Shown here: one piece after another, positions 37,701 to 45,951 of the stretch | Layout: the number at the start of each line of letters is the position of its first letter | Position numbering within the stretch: position 1 is the first letter of the stretch | Assembly: GCF_023078275.1 (NCBI RefSeq) | Contig: NC_062972.1 | Span: 17,687,691-17,751,690 of the forward strand | Length of the DNA stretch: 64,000 nt | Origin: Leguminivora glycinivorella | Taxonomy: Eukaryota > Arthropoda > Insecta > Lepidoptera > Tortricidae | Direction: 5' to 3' | Notes under the pieces: generated by a model | Seen by the model: the letters and a program-made list of their open reading frames with translations, nothing else | What the model was told of the DNA's origin: nothing | Databases searched by the model: none | Translations under genes and position numbers: made by a program

Positions 37701-40700
37701 ACTTCAAGTTGAAGTCGCGCTTGATGTAAAAACTCGCGCGCGGCAAGGCAGTTTTGCTAAAGGGTAGCAAGTCGCGTCGCGCACCGCAGTCAGGATTTCT
37801 AGATGTAAAGTGCAGATCAGTTTGCATACTACATTGATCCTCAAAAATAATTTTAGCGGTTATGTGAGCTATTATAGTTTACTGAACCTCCAGGCCTGGG
37901 TGCGTAGCCGAATGGCACAGACGCTCACGAAATGCTCGTAGATATCTATCTCTACCGCTTGTGCGTATTGGCGCGACAGAGCCAGACTACCTTTCGCGGC
38001 GTTTCGTTTTCGTTTCGCGTCGCAGAAATGCCATTCGGCTACGGCACCTGACCATTCAGATAAATTTTGAAAAATATTATCGAAGTGAAGTCAATGTATT
38101 GTAAGACTGTAGCAAGAAAGATGTGGTCGAACATATTGGGCCACTTTAATCTCCAGTATTTGATGAATGTGTATTAAAAGAAGATATATATTATATTTGT
38201 TACAGGTCATAAAAGAATATGAGGAAAGAGAAAAAGAAATAGCGAAATTAAAGACCGACGTCAGCAGCAACAGTGACGTTCACAAGGAGCTTGAAAGCAA
38301 AATGAACTCTATCAGGTAATTCTTCCTTATTTGTCCAATTATTCACTTTAATTATGTGATACGTATCACTTATATTTAGAGCATCGATTAAACGCCCTGA
38401 TGAGTACATTATCAGACTCGTTATAAAAATTCCAAGTCGGAAATTGTGGTTCGAAATTTGGCATAACACTTTTGTTTCACGCGTGTCTTTCGTAAGCAAT
38501 GCTGTTCCCAGAAGCGTGACTGACATTACCACAGAACTAGATTTAGATAAAAGAAACAAGTTCATCTATTTGTATATGGGTCGAAATTTTAAATATGTCT
38601 CAGGCCCTTGAGTGTTCATAATTTTTGTGTTGTTGCAATTAATTAAATATCACGTAACGAAACATTTTTAATGTTTTCGTTAACTTCAAGTTGACGTCCG
38701 AAAGCTGCGATTAAAGACTGACAACTCAGTGGATTTTACTGAGTTCATTTGACTCGCTAACTATGTACGTTTGCTTGATCTATGGTATATATGACATCTG
38801 TGGACATTACGGTGTTATTTTGTTTGCAGAGAGCAATGGCTGCCTCCTTTGGAAAACTTGCTACGGGACATAGACAAGAGCTTTGGAGAAATGTTCGCTA
38901 AACTGGGTTGTGCCGGAGAAATCAAACTCGACAAGGCTGGAAATGATGTAAGTATTTAAAACACCTAAAGTCACAAATACTCTGTGGAATCCTAAGCACT
39001 CGCGAATGGTCGCGATGTATATTCTTTATGTCAGCGTTTAAAACCCCAGCTCAGGTCAAAAATACGGTACATGTTTTGTTCCGATATATATTTCATACAT
39101 ATCGTCACTACTTTAAAAAAAACTTGTATCTTCGTCTGTCACTGAAAAGAAGATTGTAGTAAGTATGTATGGAATGCATATAGACTTACTGCGTTTTAAC
39201 TTTGAGAAGCAGCGTGAGATACGAGATTTTTTCAAAGTAGTGACGATATTTGTTGTTTCTGGGGTCTACTGGCAGTGCACTTTGGACCTTAGTACAATAC
39301 GTTATCATGCTAATCGAAGCGAGAAAAGTAACAAAACTTCCTTTAAGAGAAAACAGGTTTCTGATATGTATTATATTTACAGGAGGACTACGACAAATAC
39401 GGCATCTCCATCCTAGTCCGATTCCGCACATCCGAGCAACTGCAGCAACTAACGCGACACGCTCAGTCGGGCGGCGAACGCGCGCTGTCCACAGCCATGT
39501 ACCTCATGTCGCTACAGAGACTCACCACCGTGCCGTTCCGGTAAGATACTACCCTGTTCCGCTCCGTTCAGTAGTCTACGACAAATACGGCATCCCCATC
39601 CTAGTCCGTTTCCGAACATTCGAGCAACTGCAGCAGCTAACGCGACACGCTCAGTCGGGCGGCGAACGCGCGCTGTCCACAGCCATGTACCTCATGTCGC
39701 TACAGAGACTCACCACCGTGCCTTTCCGGTAAGATACTACCCTGTCCCGGTCCGTTCAGTAGTCTACGACAAATACGGCATCCCCATCCTAGTCCGTTTC
39801 CGAACATTCGAGCAACTGCAGCAGCTAACGCGACACGCGCTCAGTCGGGCGGCGAACGCGCGCTGTCCACAGCCATGTACCTCATGTCGCTACAGAGACT
39901 CACCACCGTGCCGTTCCGGTAAGATACTACCCTGTCCCGGTCCGTTCAGTAGTCTACGACAAATACGGCATAATCCATCCTAGTCCGTTTCCGAACATCC
40001 GAGTAACACAGCATCTAACGCGACACGCGCAGTCAGGCGGTGAGCGCGCGCTGTCCACAGCCATGTACCTCATGTCGCTACAGACACCACCGTGCCGTTC
40101 CGGTAAGATACTACCCTGTCCTTCTTCTTAACAACTAACCAGCAACACAACAAACTGCAGAAGACCAAACAGCAGACGAAAGACGATAAAATTATCCGCT
40201 GTGCCTCTACTAATTCCTGTACATTGTACTTTAAGACAATCTAACTTGCTTGATCGAACAAATTTCGTAACGTCGAATTTCTATGACATTGGCATGTTTA
40301 CCGCATAGCTGAATTTACTTGTTGTGTTACAGATGCGTCGATGAAATAAACCAGGGAATGGACCCGATAAACGAGCGCAAGATGTTCCACCTGCTCGTCA
40401 AAGTGACAACCGAGTGCGACAACGCCCAGTATTTCCTGTTGACGCCTAAAGTGAGTATCATTCTAGCAAAAGTCATCGTTGAGGGCCCATTTACATTACA
40501 TGTCACTAGAACTCGCGTGCGAGTTTGATTACCTAACATTCCGCAATTACGAGTTTGCGCGCCGTCTAAATGGGCCATGATACAAGATACAAAGTATTTA
40601 TTTGCCAGAATACAGTGGGTGCATAGATGGTAACATACAATCAGTGGTACAGTGTACTCTACTCACAACTGAGCATGCAAAAATTACAAAAATAATCCAT

Positions 40701-41587
40701 TATTTCGTGCAATTAAATTTGAACTACATAAACATACAATATATAGACAATACTTACATTAAAACAATAATTAATTACATAATTTTGGCTGGATAAATTA
40801 TTCTTGACTAAAGCTAGCATACAATTTTTTAAATTATTCCTCATTATCATTTTCATCAGTATTGAAGAACTCGTTTATGGAGTAAAAACATTTATTTAAT
40901 AGCCAATCTGTCAATAATAAGCCACTTGGTAACTTATTATAGACTTGTATCCCCATACAGTACGCGTTCTGCCTATATATTTGAGTCGTAGCAAGGGGTA
41001 AGTGTAACCGAGATCTATACCTGGCCATGGCCCTACCCTACCATGGCCCTATCGCAAGTCGCTTTAACCTTTTCGACGCCAACAACTGATATATCTGACC
41101 TGATTATTCATCAGACGTCAGAGAAAAATAAGTACGTGCATATGACGTTGAATTTCAGGATGCTTGGGTGACTTGGCGTTTGTGCTTGACACGGTGTCGA
41201 AAAGGTTAATCGTTTAAGAAAGACGAAAGTAGTCTTTTGTACACCATAACTTAGTATTTCTATGTCCTAACTTGTCTTAATATGTACAATAAAGTGTTTA
41301 CATACATACTATAAAGATTAGTTGCAACAACCACGATTGATGAGGATCGTGATGAATAATGAACATTGTAGCAAACACTAAAACGGGTGGTTGACTATCT
41401 CTACAGTATTTTATTAAAATTATTTGTTAATATCAAAATTTATTTTCAGCTCCTAACAAACTTGGAGTACAACCCAAAGATAATGGTGCACACTATAATG
41501 AACGGCAAGCATATTATGAACTACAAGCAGTGGAACTACGAGGATTTCTTAAATAACGCCAAATCCTATAGACCAAGGAAAAGCTAG
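19795..41587 (+). CDS. SMC5: Structural maintenance of chromosomes protein 5 (SMC5), complete
   Basis: SMC5 is the ATPase partner of SMC6 in the complex for recombination repair and replication-fork stability. Coding exons: 19795-19865, 19966-20107, 26022-26210, 26665-26885, 29150-29396, 29953-30157, 30824-30971, 31448-31589, 31671-31888, 32344-32507, 32748-32877, 33607-33742, 33907-34001, 36568-36679, 37101-37184, 37321-37545, 38206-38315, 38830-38947, 39383-39540, 40333-40450, 41450-41587. All junctions are GT-AG and phases match, giving 1,056 residues, within the family's usual range. Walker A GPNGTGKST is at 42-50, the SMC5 motif NLCQLLPQ at 137-144, coiled coil at about 190-400, hinge at about 410-620, second coiled coil at about 625-880, signature SGGER at 948-952, and Walker B VDEINQGMD at 974-982. 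The start is the first ATG, just before the ATPase head. Introns hold extra copies of exons 4, 9 and 19, and many transposons. Confidence 0.95.
20138..20316 (+). mobile_element. Short Helitron (Lep1-like), copy 1, SMC5 intron 2
   Basis: It starts TCCATACCAATATTATAAA after an A. The body has gtgtgtgtctgtttgtttgt and cacggcaaaacggagcgac. It ends with a small hairpin region gcgagcgaagccgcggg and a degraded terminus TTAG before T. The TC start, near-terminal hairpin, CTAG end and absence of a target duplication fit Helitrons. The Lep1 name is from memory. Confidence 0.7.
20317..21086. other. SMC5 intron 2 sequence with a palindrome
   Basis: No gene is seen. A short palindromic cluster lies around 20,829-20,885 (catgtatgctatatcatata and near-inverse copies). 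The rest is AT-rich. Confidence 0.4.
21087..21346 (+). repeat. Dispersed repeat, copy 1 (pair with 53,001-53,274)
   Basis: The order cacgcaggcggagtgtgagt, atagaaaaatcgttctccca, gtgtgatgaaaaacattgtg, taactcggggagtatga and ttcctccccttgttgcacaa is the same in both copies. It is non-coding. Confidence 0.7.
21500..21780. repeat. Foldback and tandem-like repeat
   Basis: The phrases acgaatttgtggctgtca and gtcactgtcaga occur twice about 105 bp apart, and ctgacagtgac occurs in inverse at 21,745. It probably is a degraded foldback element. Open frames of 91 and 72 codons on opposite strands are by-products of this repetition. Confidence 0.5.
22660..23525. other. SMC5 intron 2, GC-rich gaccgttt-word region
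   Basis: Near 22,790-22,860 the word cgaccgtttg recurs four times in tandem. Around 23,270-23,400 related inverse words occur (gtcgccaaacgg, gtcgcggcgac), suggesting the two ends of a degraded foldback element of about 600 bp. No gene is seen. Confidence 0.4.
23526..23976. mobile_element. MITE interrupted by a LINE fragment
   Basis: The two flanking parts, 23526-23589 and 23902-23976, together match the intact element at 39,099-39,249. They share gtctgtcaatgaaaagaa, agtaagtatgtatggaatgc and caaagtagtgacgatat. The left terminal repeat is lost. The insert is described separately. Confidence 0.78.
23590..23901 (+). mobile_element. 5'-truncated non-LTR retrotransposon, C-terminal end of reverse transcriptase protein
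   Basis: The open frame reads HIARLTDERWTSRVTDW, then RRHPLARWRDDVVKIAG, then AQDRNKWMQLEEAF and a stop. The pattern RW-DD-AG-W-A-DR-W is the C-terminus of RTE/BovB-like elements. A short 3' UTR follows, then an AATAAA and an ATTTTT tail. A 16-bp duplication ATGTATGGAATGCATA flanks it at 23574-23589 and 23902-23917. It is 312 bp and cannot function. Confidence 0.85.
24012..24178 (+). mobile_element. Short Helitron (Lep1-like), copy 2, SMC5 intron 2
   Basis: It starts TCCATACTAATATTATAAA and ends ACTAG before T. The body matches copy 1 up to agtgacataagc, then is rearranged and lacks the usual gcgagcgaagccgc hairpin. Confidence 0.65.
24473..24560 (+). repeat. Retroelement 3' end repeat, copy 1
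   Basis: The block gagctcactccatcgtaggc, cacgtctttgcctttgg ends in ccatttataataataataa. The same block with its AT-rich tail is at 59,188-59,292. The tail suggests a SINE or LINE 3' end. Confidence 0.6.
24705..25985 (-). mobile_element. 5'-truncated RLE-type non-LTR retrotransposon (R2/R4-like)
   Basis: The longest frame runs 25,896 to 24,871 (341 codons) and is open up to the element edge. It has a zinc knuckle C149-x2-C152-x8-H161-x4-C166 followed by a restriction-like endonuclease core, K-P-D at 234-236 and D251 in VLVDITIP. This order is diagnostic of the site-specific R2/R4/NeSL-type elements. The reverse transcriptase domain is gone. A 13-bp duplication AGATTATTACATA lies at 24692-24704 and 25986-25998. 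The minus-strand tail contains AATAAATAAA. The insertion ends 36 bp before the SMC5 exon 3 acceptor and is antisense to SMC5. The coding frame is intact, so it is young. Confidence 0.88.
26911..27720 (+). pseudogene. Four extra tandem copies of SMC5 exon 4
   Basis: Copies begin with the acceptor-like ttag/gtggacaac at 26911, 27154, 27394 and 27635, a period of 240-246 bp from the real exon at 26665. Copy 2 has a frameshift and lost the NLCQLLPQ part. Copies 3 (27188-27369) and 4 (27428-27609) use a second AG just before gtgcagg. Each is 182 bp, open throughout, with a GTGAAT donor and the same phases as exon 4 (0 in, 2 out). They would encode VQDFLRNPKELL through IRQNE, lacking the first 12 residues. 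Copy 5 stops after about 85 bp. They may be relics or rarely used alternative exons. Confidence 0.85.
27721..28307. other. SMC5 intron 4, mixed repeats
   Basis: A GC-rich patch at 27,721-27,800 breaks off the fifth exon copy. Around 28,130-28,170 there is a fragment (tttggtacggaaccctaaaa) resembling, in inverse, the start of the repeat at 28,308. Nothing codes. Confidence 0.45.
28308..28925 (+). repeat. Dispersed repeat agggttccgtagcc ... cacttggccgg
   Basis: It begins agggttccgtagccaaaatg, carries a gtccgtct microsatellite, and ends cgactcgcacttggccggtt. I recall this family as widespread in moth and butterfly genomes. It encodes nothing. Confidence 0.6.
28930..29105 (-). mobile_element. 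Non-LTR retrotransposon C-terminal fragment
   Basis: On the minus strand, GRPCTTWRRSVEKEAG is followed by ALDREKWKILLRAICP and a stop, the same W-E-AG-W-A-DR-W pattern as other RTE-like C-termini. It is followed by a short 3' part ending in an ATC tandem (28,930-28,942). About 170 bp remain. Confidence 0.7.
29745..29890. repeat. Dispersed lepidopteran repeat fragment
   Basis: The block ggtatacggtccgcctgatg, ctatggacgcctgcaactc and cgcgcgttgccgaccc is a phrase set I recall from many lepidopteran introns. It is non-coding. Confidence 0.5.
31122..31254. mobile_element. MITE in SMC5 intron 7
   Basis: Imperfect inverted ends ggggtgttaacatgacg and cgtcatggtaacccccc, with inner arms gttcagtttaggttgagaga and its complement. 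Non-coding, 133 bp. Confidence 0.68.
31915..32035 (+). pseudogene. Partial tandem copy of SMC5 exon 9
   Basis: It repeats exon 9 from the CSQDMNQFTN part to LSHYK about 176 bp downstream, with substitutions including a cag to tag change after the first codons. It has no acceptor, ends at cactatagaactgag, and is a non-functional relic. Confidence 0.78.
32890..33050 (-). mobile_element. Non-LTR retrotransposon C-terminal fragment in SMC5 intron 11
   Basis: The minus strand reads HRIRLDQVAEDRKAWRELV then KALCTSGVP and a stop. The AEDRKAWRELVKAL phrase is a recurrent lepidopteran LINE terminus. It begins just after the exon 11 donor. Confidence 0.65.
33399..33490. mobile_element. Small hairpin element
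   Basis: The left arm catttgcgaaagggtttcg and ttcgttacacggatt are matched in inverse by aatccgtgtacgaac and cgtttcgcaaatg, with a four-base centre (actc). About 90 bp. Confidence 0.65.
34128..35290 (+). repeat. 121-bp minisatellite element, large copy
   Basis: It has a poly-T tract at about 34,185-34,210, then a head (ctcgatatctccgtcgtt, cagattggtcccatttttct), then about eight tandem 121-bp units with gtgcagtgga at about 34,436, 34,557, 34,678, 34,799, 34,920, 35,041 and 35,162. Alternate units read ggaactgctg and ggaatttctg, so the true period is a 242-bp dimer. Open frames on both strands are a consequence of the repeat. Confidence 0.85.
35518..36060 (+). repeat. 121-bp minisatellite element, small copy
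   Basis: It has the same poly-T and head as the copy 1.4 kb upstream, with about three units. The two share an upstream boundary but differ in unit number, so they are separate insertions or a duplication. Both lie in SMC5 intron 13. Confidence 0.82.
36249..36431 (+). repeat. Unclassified segment aagaacccc ... gggttctcg
   Basis: An open frame covers it, but the segment contains the inverse pair agaaccc/gggttct and does not fit SMC5 phase. It is likely a mobile-element fragment. See the rejected list. Confidence 0.35.
36735..36931. mobile_element. MITE in SMC5 intron 14
   Basis: Inverted ends are gcattccacgagaaagtcgc and gcgacattctcgtggac. It is 197 bp and non-coding. Confidence 0.65.
37660..37770. 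mobile_element. Foldback MITE related to 7624-7730
   Basis: It shares gagcacaacttgccttgtcg and cgcgcgcgagtccatg with the left-hand relative. The right arm is degraded. Confidence 0.5.
37896..38050. mobile_element. MITE with gtagccgaatggca ends
   Basis: The left end ggtgcgtagccgaatggca is matched by tgccattcggctacggcacc. The centre contains cggcgtttcgttttcgtttc. About 155 bp, in SMC5 intron 16. Confidence 0.68.
39099..39249. mobile_element. MITE with atatcgtcactacttt ends, intact copy
   Basis: The ends atatcgtcactactttaaa and ttcaaagtagtgacgatat are inverted. It matches the split copy at 23,526-23,976. About 150 bp in SMC5 intron 18. Confidence 0.78.
39572..40102 (+). pseudogene. Three extra tandem copies of SMC5 exon 19 (ABC signature exon)
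   Basis: After the real exon 19 (39383-39540) come three copies ending at donors 39729, 39919 and 40103, a period of 184-190 bp. All keep the GGTAAGATA donor and the region encoding SGGER, AMYLMSL and TTVPF. The start EDYDKYG is replaced by ttcag/tagtctac, which cannot join exon 18 (phase 0) in frame. Copy 3 has a 2-bp insertion before the signature. Copy 4 has short deletions. Copies 2 and 3 are nearly identical. Splicing to any of their donors would still give the exon 20 phase. Confidence 0.87.
40483..40577. mobile_element. Short MITE related to 13,319-13,506
   Basis: The ends are gggcccatttacatt and gtctaaatgggcc. The inner arm gaactcgcgtgcgag is shared with the larger copy. It starts 32 bp after the exon 20 donor. 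Confidence 0.6.
40578..41037 (-). mobile_element. Non-LTR retrotransposon C-terminal and 3' end
   Basis: The minus-strand frame ends QVYNKLPSGLL ... LLNKCFYSINEFFN and a stop. The same style of ending occurs at 46,686-47,165 (KLYNKIPQD ... CFYSVNEFLS). A 3' UTR of about 250 bp with AATAAATA and a ttgtatc tandem end follows. It is truncated at its 5' side. Confidence 0.62.
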
Positions 41588-42227
41588 TTATATAAGTACT
41601 TAACATAGCTTTAAAATGAGATTATAAAAGCCGTACTGAATTCAATTTGAGTACAACCGATCGTACCTCATTTGATAGGGTCATTTAATGACGTTAAACA
41701 TTATCGAAGATTGAACGTAAGAGAGCGAATAGGTTTTTTTTTTACTTTCTATTGTCTAATTGTATTTTTTGACCTTTGTTCAAAAATGTGGTCGAATAAC
41801 TTGAATATTAGGTGACATATTTGAATTGTCTTTATCTGTCTGTTCTGTTATCTTGTCTGTGTGTATGATAGCACAATTTAAGCATCGTGTTTAATTTATA
41901 TTTATAACTATTTTAACACGTTCATTGCCCCGCGGACATGGTTCAAGATGTATAGAAGCTTAAAAGAACTCATGATCATCACTAAAAAAGATACCCACCG
42001 TAGACCATGAATAGGAAAATAATGTATGACATATGAACGTGCGTACAATTTTATAGCTTTAAAATATTGTCTTATTTTGCTATGAACAGCGTAATTTTAG
42101 TTTCGATGATTATACGAACTTACTATTTTATTTCCGAACTATTGCTATACAGTAGAGCACATTTCTTCCCATGAACAAAGGAGGTCTGTACCCATGTTAA
42201 CCTAGTTAACTATTATTGTCTCTCTAA
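41588..42227. other. SMC5 3' flank, probable 3' UTR
   Basis: Nothing is recognised here. The sequence is AT-rich. I cannot fix a poly(A) site, because no AATAAA stands out close to the stop codon. Confidence 0.4.
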
Positions 42228-42345
42228 GGGCCATTTGCACCAACGAAAATGGAGGGTTAACCTCGAGTTAACCCACCACTTTATATGGAATTTGACAGTT
42301 GACAGCCCACTAACCCTGAGTTAAGTGATTGGTGCAAGTGGGCCT
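42228..42345. mobile_element. MITE with gggcca(t/c)ttgcacca ends
   Basis: The left end agggccatttgcaccaa is matched by ttggtgcaagtgggcct. The inner phrases gttaacctcgagttaac and ctgagttaag are also partly inverted. About 118 bp. Confidence 0.7.
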
Positions 42346-42610
42346 AAACGTGTTAGATGTTACCTATATCTGAGACCCTTAACCACCCTCTTGTAAGATA
42401 AAATTATTATTTTAAATAGGGATGAGTACCTTATATTATAATTATTATAATTTTATATCTTGTACGTCTATCAAAATTGTTTGAAACGGACTCAGGGTAG
42501 TTTTCGTCGAAAGATTTTAGTCAAGTTTCGATCCAGGTATGCACACGATTTTAAACAGAAGCAGCACTGAGAATTGTAAAGCACGTTAAATAGTTATTTG
42601 TTATACAAGA

Positions 42611-43030
42611 GGGCAAAGTTGTATTTTAACGCCGAGTGTGGAATTGAAAAACGAGCAAGTGAAAGGATTCTATAGTTGAACCACGAGCGAAGCGAGTGGT
42701 TCGAGAAAAGAATCCTGAACTTGCTCGTTTTTCAATTCCACACTCGGCGTTAAAATACAATTTTGCCCCCGAGTGTAACACAAAACTTTTCCCCTCACTA
42801 TAGCGAGGAAACTACAACGCAAAAAATGCAGTTATCACTGCTTCCAGTAGTTCCACAGGTGGTAAATCATCTTTATTACTAGATTCACCTACTTTTATCA
42901 ATTTTGAAGCAGTTGATTTGACTTTATTCAAGGTCAAATTACTTTACCCACTAGTGGATAAAATGCGTTTTTACCCGCTGGTATTAAAGGACAAAACACG
43001 TGTTTCCGAGCTAGTGAGGGGAAAAATAAT
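42611..43030. mobile_element. Foldback repeat
   Basis: Arms of about 75 bp, gggcaaagttgtattttaac to ttgaaccacgagcg, are inverted around 42,693. Beyond them cttttcccctcactatagcg and agtgaggggaaaa form a second inverted pair to 43,026. It is non-coding and AT-rich with clustered cgagc words. Confidence 0.65.
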
Positions 43031-43104
43031 TTTAATATGTTAAGAGTCTCACGAGAGTTTTATAGTGATCTTGTACATATTTTTGTATCGTTGTTAAATG
43101 TTAA

Positions 43105-43244
43105 CCCCCTTATTCATAAACGGTCTCCAAAGTTATCAAGCCGATAAAGTTCGTTTGTCCCTTTTCCCCGTATTGGTGTGATAGAAAGGGACAAACGAAC
43201 TTTATCGGCTTGATAGCTTTAGTGAACGTTTATGAATAAGGGGG
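43105..43244. mobile_element. MITE with CCCCCTTATTCATAAACG ends
   Basis: The left cccccttattcataaacg is matched by cgtttatgaataaggggg. Inner arms agccgataaagttcgtttgt are inverted too. TA or TTAA-like flanks are present. Confidence 0.78.
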
Positions 43245-43590
43245 TAAAGCGACATTTTGAAGTGTACTGTAAGTTTTGAAAAATTATAACTTTATTGTTT
43301 TTAATTTGTTGATAGCATGGAACAGACTTAAGTTCTTATTCTTTAATGGTTATGTTTGGGTCTTATCTCGTTGCAAACGTTCCGACCAAGTATTTGAATA
43401 CCTTGTACCTGTTTTTAGCAGACGAAACACTTAAGTTTAATTATTATAAGGTATAACACAAGGAAGTATAATAATATTTTGAAACCACCCATTAAAAATA
43501 AATGTTAAACGATCTAGTAGAGAGCATAAAAGCTCGAGATATATAGATATCTTGAGAAAATTATAGAATTAACTCTTCCATACTTTATTT

Positions 43591-44377
43591 GTTCCCATAC
43601 ATTCGGCGTCTACCAAATTACACCTCGCGCAAAATTGTTTCAAGCAGATATACCTCTAATCTTATTCATCGTAACCTATCAATATTGGTATCATTTGAAA
43701 GTACAATTAAAGTACTTTAAGAAACAATGTCAATCATTTTCCTAAAATCAATAATCGCCAGTCTGCGGTGGTTACAAAGGAAAAAAGTGGGTATGCAATT
43801 TGACTGGTTTCCTAGGTTTGATACCCTAGACGAGTTTAAAAGGGGAGGTAAAGGTGACATATGGGTTGTTCTCTGGCCTAAAAGCTACACAGAGGGTCAG
43901 GGGAGAAAAAAACTAGGGTTTAAGTTTAGTTTTAAGTTGTTTTTTCTTTTATTTGTTGATTTTATTGTGTTTAATTTTTTTGTAATTTTATCAAGGATAC
44001 ACGTTGGTTTCTTTTGCTGAAAATTCCCTTTTTAAAAACTAAACTTAAACCCTAGTTTTTTCTCCCCTGATCCTCTGTGTAGCTTTTAGGCCAGAGAACA
44101 ACCCATATGTCATCTTTACCTCCCCTTTTAAAATCGTCTAGGGTATCAAACCTAGGAAACCAGTCAAATTGCATACCCACTTTTTTCCTTTGTAACCACC
44201 GCAGACTGGCGATTATTGATTTTAAGAAAATGATTGACATTGTTTCTTAAAGTACTTTAATTGTACTTTCAAATGATACCAATATTGATAGGTTGCGATG
44301 AATAAGATTAGAGGTATATCTGCTTGAAACGAATTTTGCGCGAGGTGTAATTTGGTAGACGCCGAATGTATGGGAAC
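43591..44377. repeat. Long inverted repeat, 345-bp arms at about 98% identity
   Basis: The left arm 43,591-43,935 and right arm 44,034-44,377 are inverse copies differing at roughly seven positions, with a spacer of about 98 bp. Both arms contain the same open frame starting MSIIFLKSIIASLRW; none of its residues match a family I know. No target duplication is visible. A transcript across it would fold into one very long hairpin. It lies between the 3' ends of SMC5 and ARMC6. Confidence 0.85.
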
Positions 44378-45951
44378 GCGTGTCAAGCGGCACTCCCCGC
44401 CTACAGGTATGTGGTTGTAGTTTGCTTATTTATTATCCGATCGTAGAAATTTAAAATGCAACAGATAGCTTAATAATGCAGTTAAATGATTTATATAACA
44501 TATTTTTTAGCTAAGTGGTCGTTTTCATTTCCTTTTTGAGTCACAAAAATCAAAAAAGATAGTAAAAAAAAAGTATTTTTTGCATTATTGTTAATTAAAA
44601 AATAATTAACAAAATTATACTTTTCACATATAAGAAATCTTAATCAGCATGTTATACGCTTTCAATCGACACCTCATTTTTCAAAATTGGATAAGGGGTT
44701 CTAGACAAATTGGCAAAAAATTGGAACCCGGGACCGGGATCTTTGTGACGTCATAGTTAACCCCCCCACAGTCTGAGAATGCGACAAGTCATTATTTCTT
44801 ACTCAGTAAAGTCTACCGATCACAACGATACTACTTGTCAGCAGTATACTCTCCAGTCACATCAACTTTTTCCGAGACCCTCTCGCCGCTCTACTAACTT
44901 TATTTTCATGGTTGCGAGATTATTCATAAACATTTTTCTTTGCAATTTGTTAAACTAGGTATTCCGTATTTTAATAATTATAAATGGCTGTGTTATACGG
45001 AAACTAGTTGCATTTAATATTTTTAGTTATTTTATTTTATAATTTGTTTCACGATTTATAATTTGTTATTATGCAACTTTAAATCGAACGGATTTTTAGG
45101 TCTTTTGAACGTACCACACGGTGGCCATTTATATGTCTGATCTATGACCGGCAAAATGGAACCTGGACTCTTGAAATATTCCTATGCGTGTTCTGTTTCG
45201 TCCTTTAATATAATATGTGTAAGCCTACATACGCCATAAGTATGTTTAGTTGTTAATTTTAAGTTGAATTATACCAATGATGCCAGTTCTGAACTATAAT
45301 TATTATTCTGATTTGATTTGAATCAATAAATATTTTATAAAAATATGTTTTTCATTTTTATTCCTTCTACGAAAATACCAAGAGAGGACAATAGTGGGCA
45401 AGCATAAAATAAAAAGAAAACCGTTTTTGTCAAATATTAGTACAAATTTAATATAAATCAATTTAAAAATTATAACATGTCATAGTAAACATGTTTACAG
45501 AGAATACAGAGTGAATTCACAAGCAGTTATAAAGCATAAATTAAACTGTGAACAGTCTTTTAATGCTTAGCTTAGCAAAATATTTCTTGGTCAATGATCA
45601 TTATTTATTAAAACTGTAACATTATTAATATTTCGTAACTTTGACAATATCAATAGGTAGATAAGATCGTATGATTGCATTCCTACCAAATTAGTAGTTA
45701 CATATTTTAATACAATATAATGAGCGAAGCCATTTTACTCCACCCTCCGTACATTTTAGATACCCAAGCTGTGTAAGAATGTTTAGAAAAGTCGAAACTC
45801 AAAAAAGTCTCAACGCAGGTGCCTATAAACTAGGTAATAATGCAACTTGGTTTAGAATAGGATATCCTTCTTTAGAAAGGAGAAAGAAGGGAATCTAATT
45901 TACATAGTAACCAATAAATTGGTTGTCAGCACAAACAAATGTGTAAGAAAT
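44378..45951. other. Convergent spacer and ARMC6 3' flank
   Basis: No gene is seen. A minus-strand AATAAA at 45,609-45,604 lies about 340 bp past the ARMC6 stop and is a candidate poly(A) signal. The rest is AT-rich. Confidence 0.4.

Noticed and set aside
39250..39732. 160-codon open frame across SMC5 exon 19
   Set aside because: It reads exon 19 in the wrong frame and enters the second copy in the right one only by accident of the intron length. It is not a separate gene.
43727..44240. Open frame MSIIFLKSIIASLRW as a gene
   Set aside because: It occurs in both arms of an inverted repeat, with no known family and no visible splice or promoter context.
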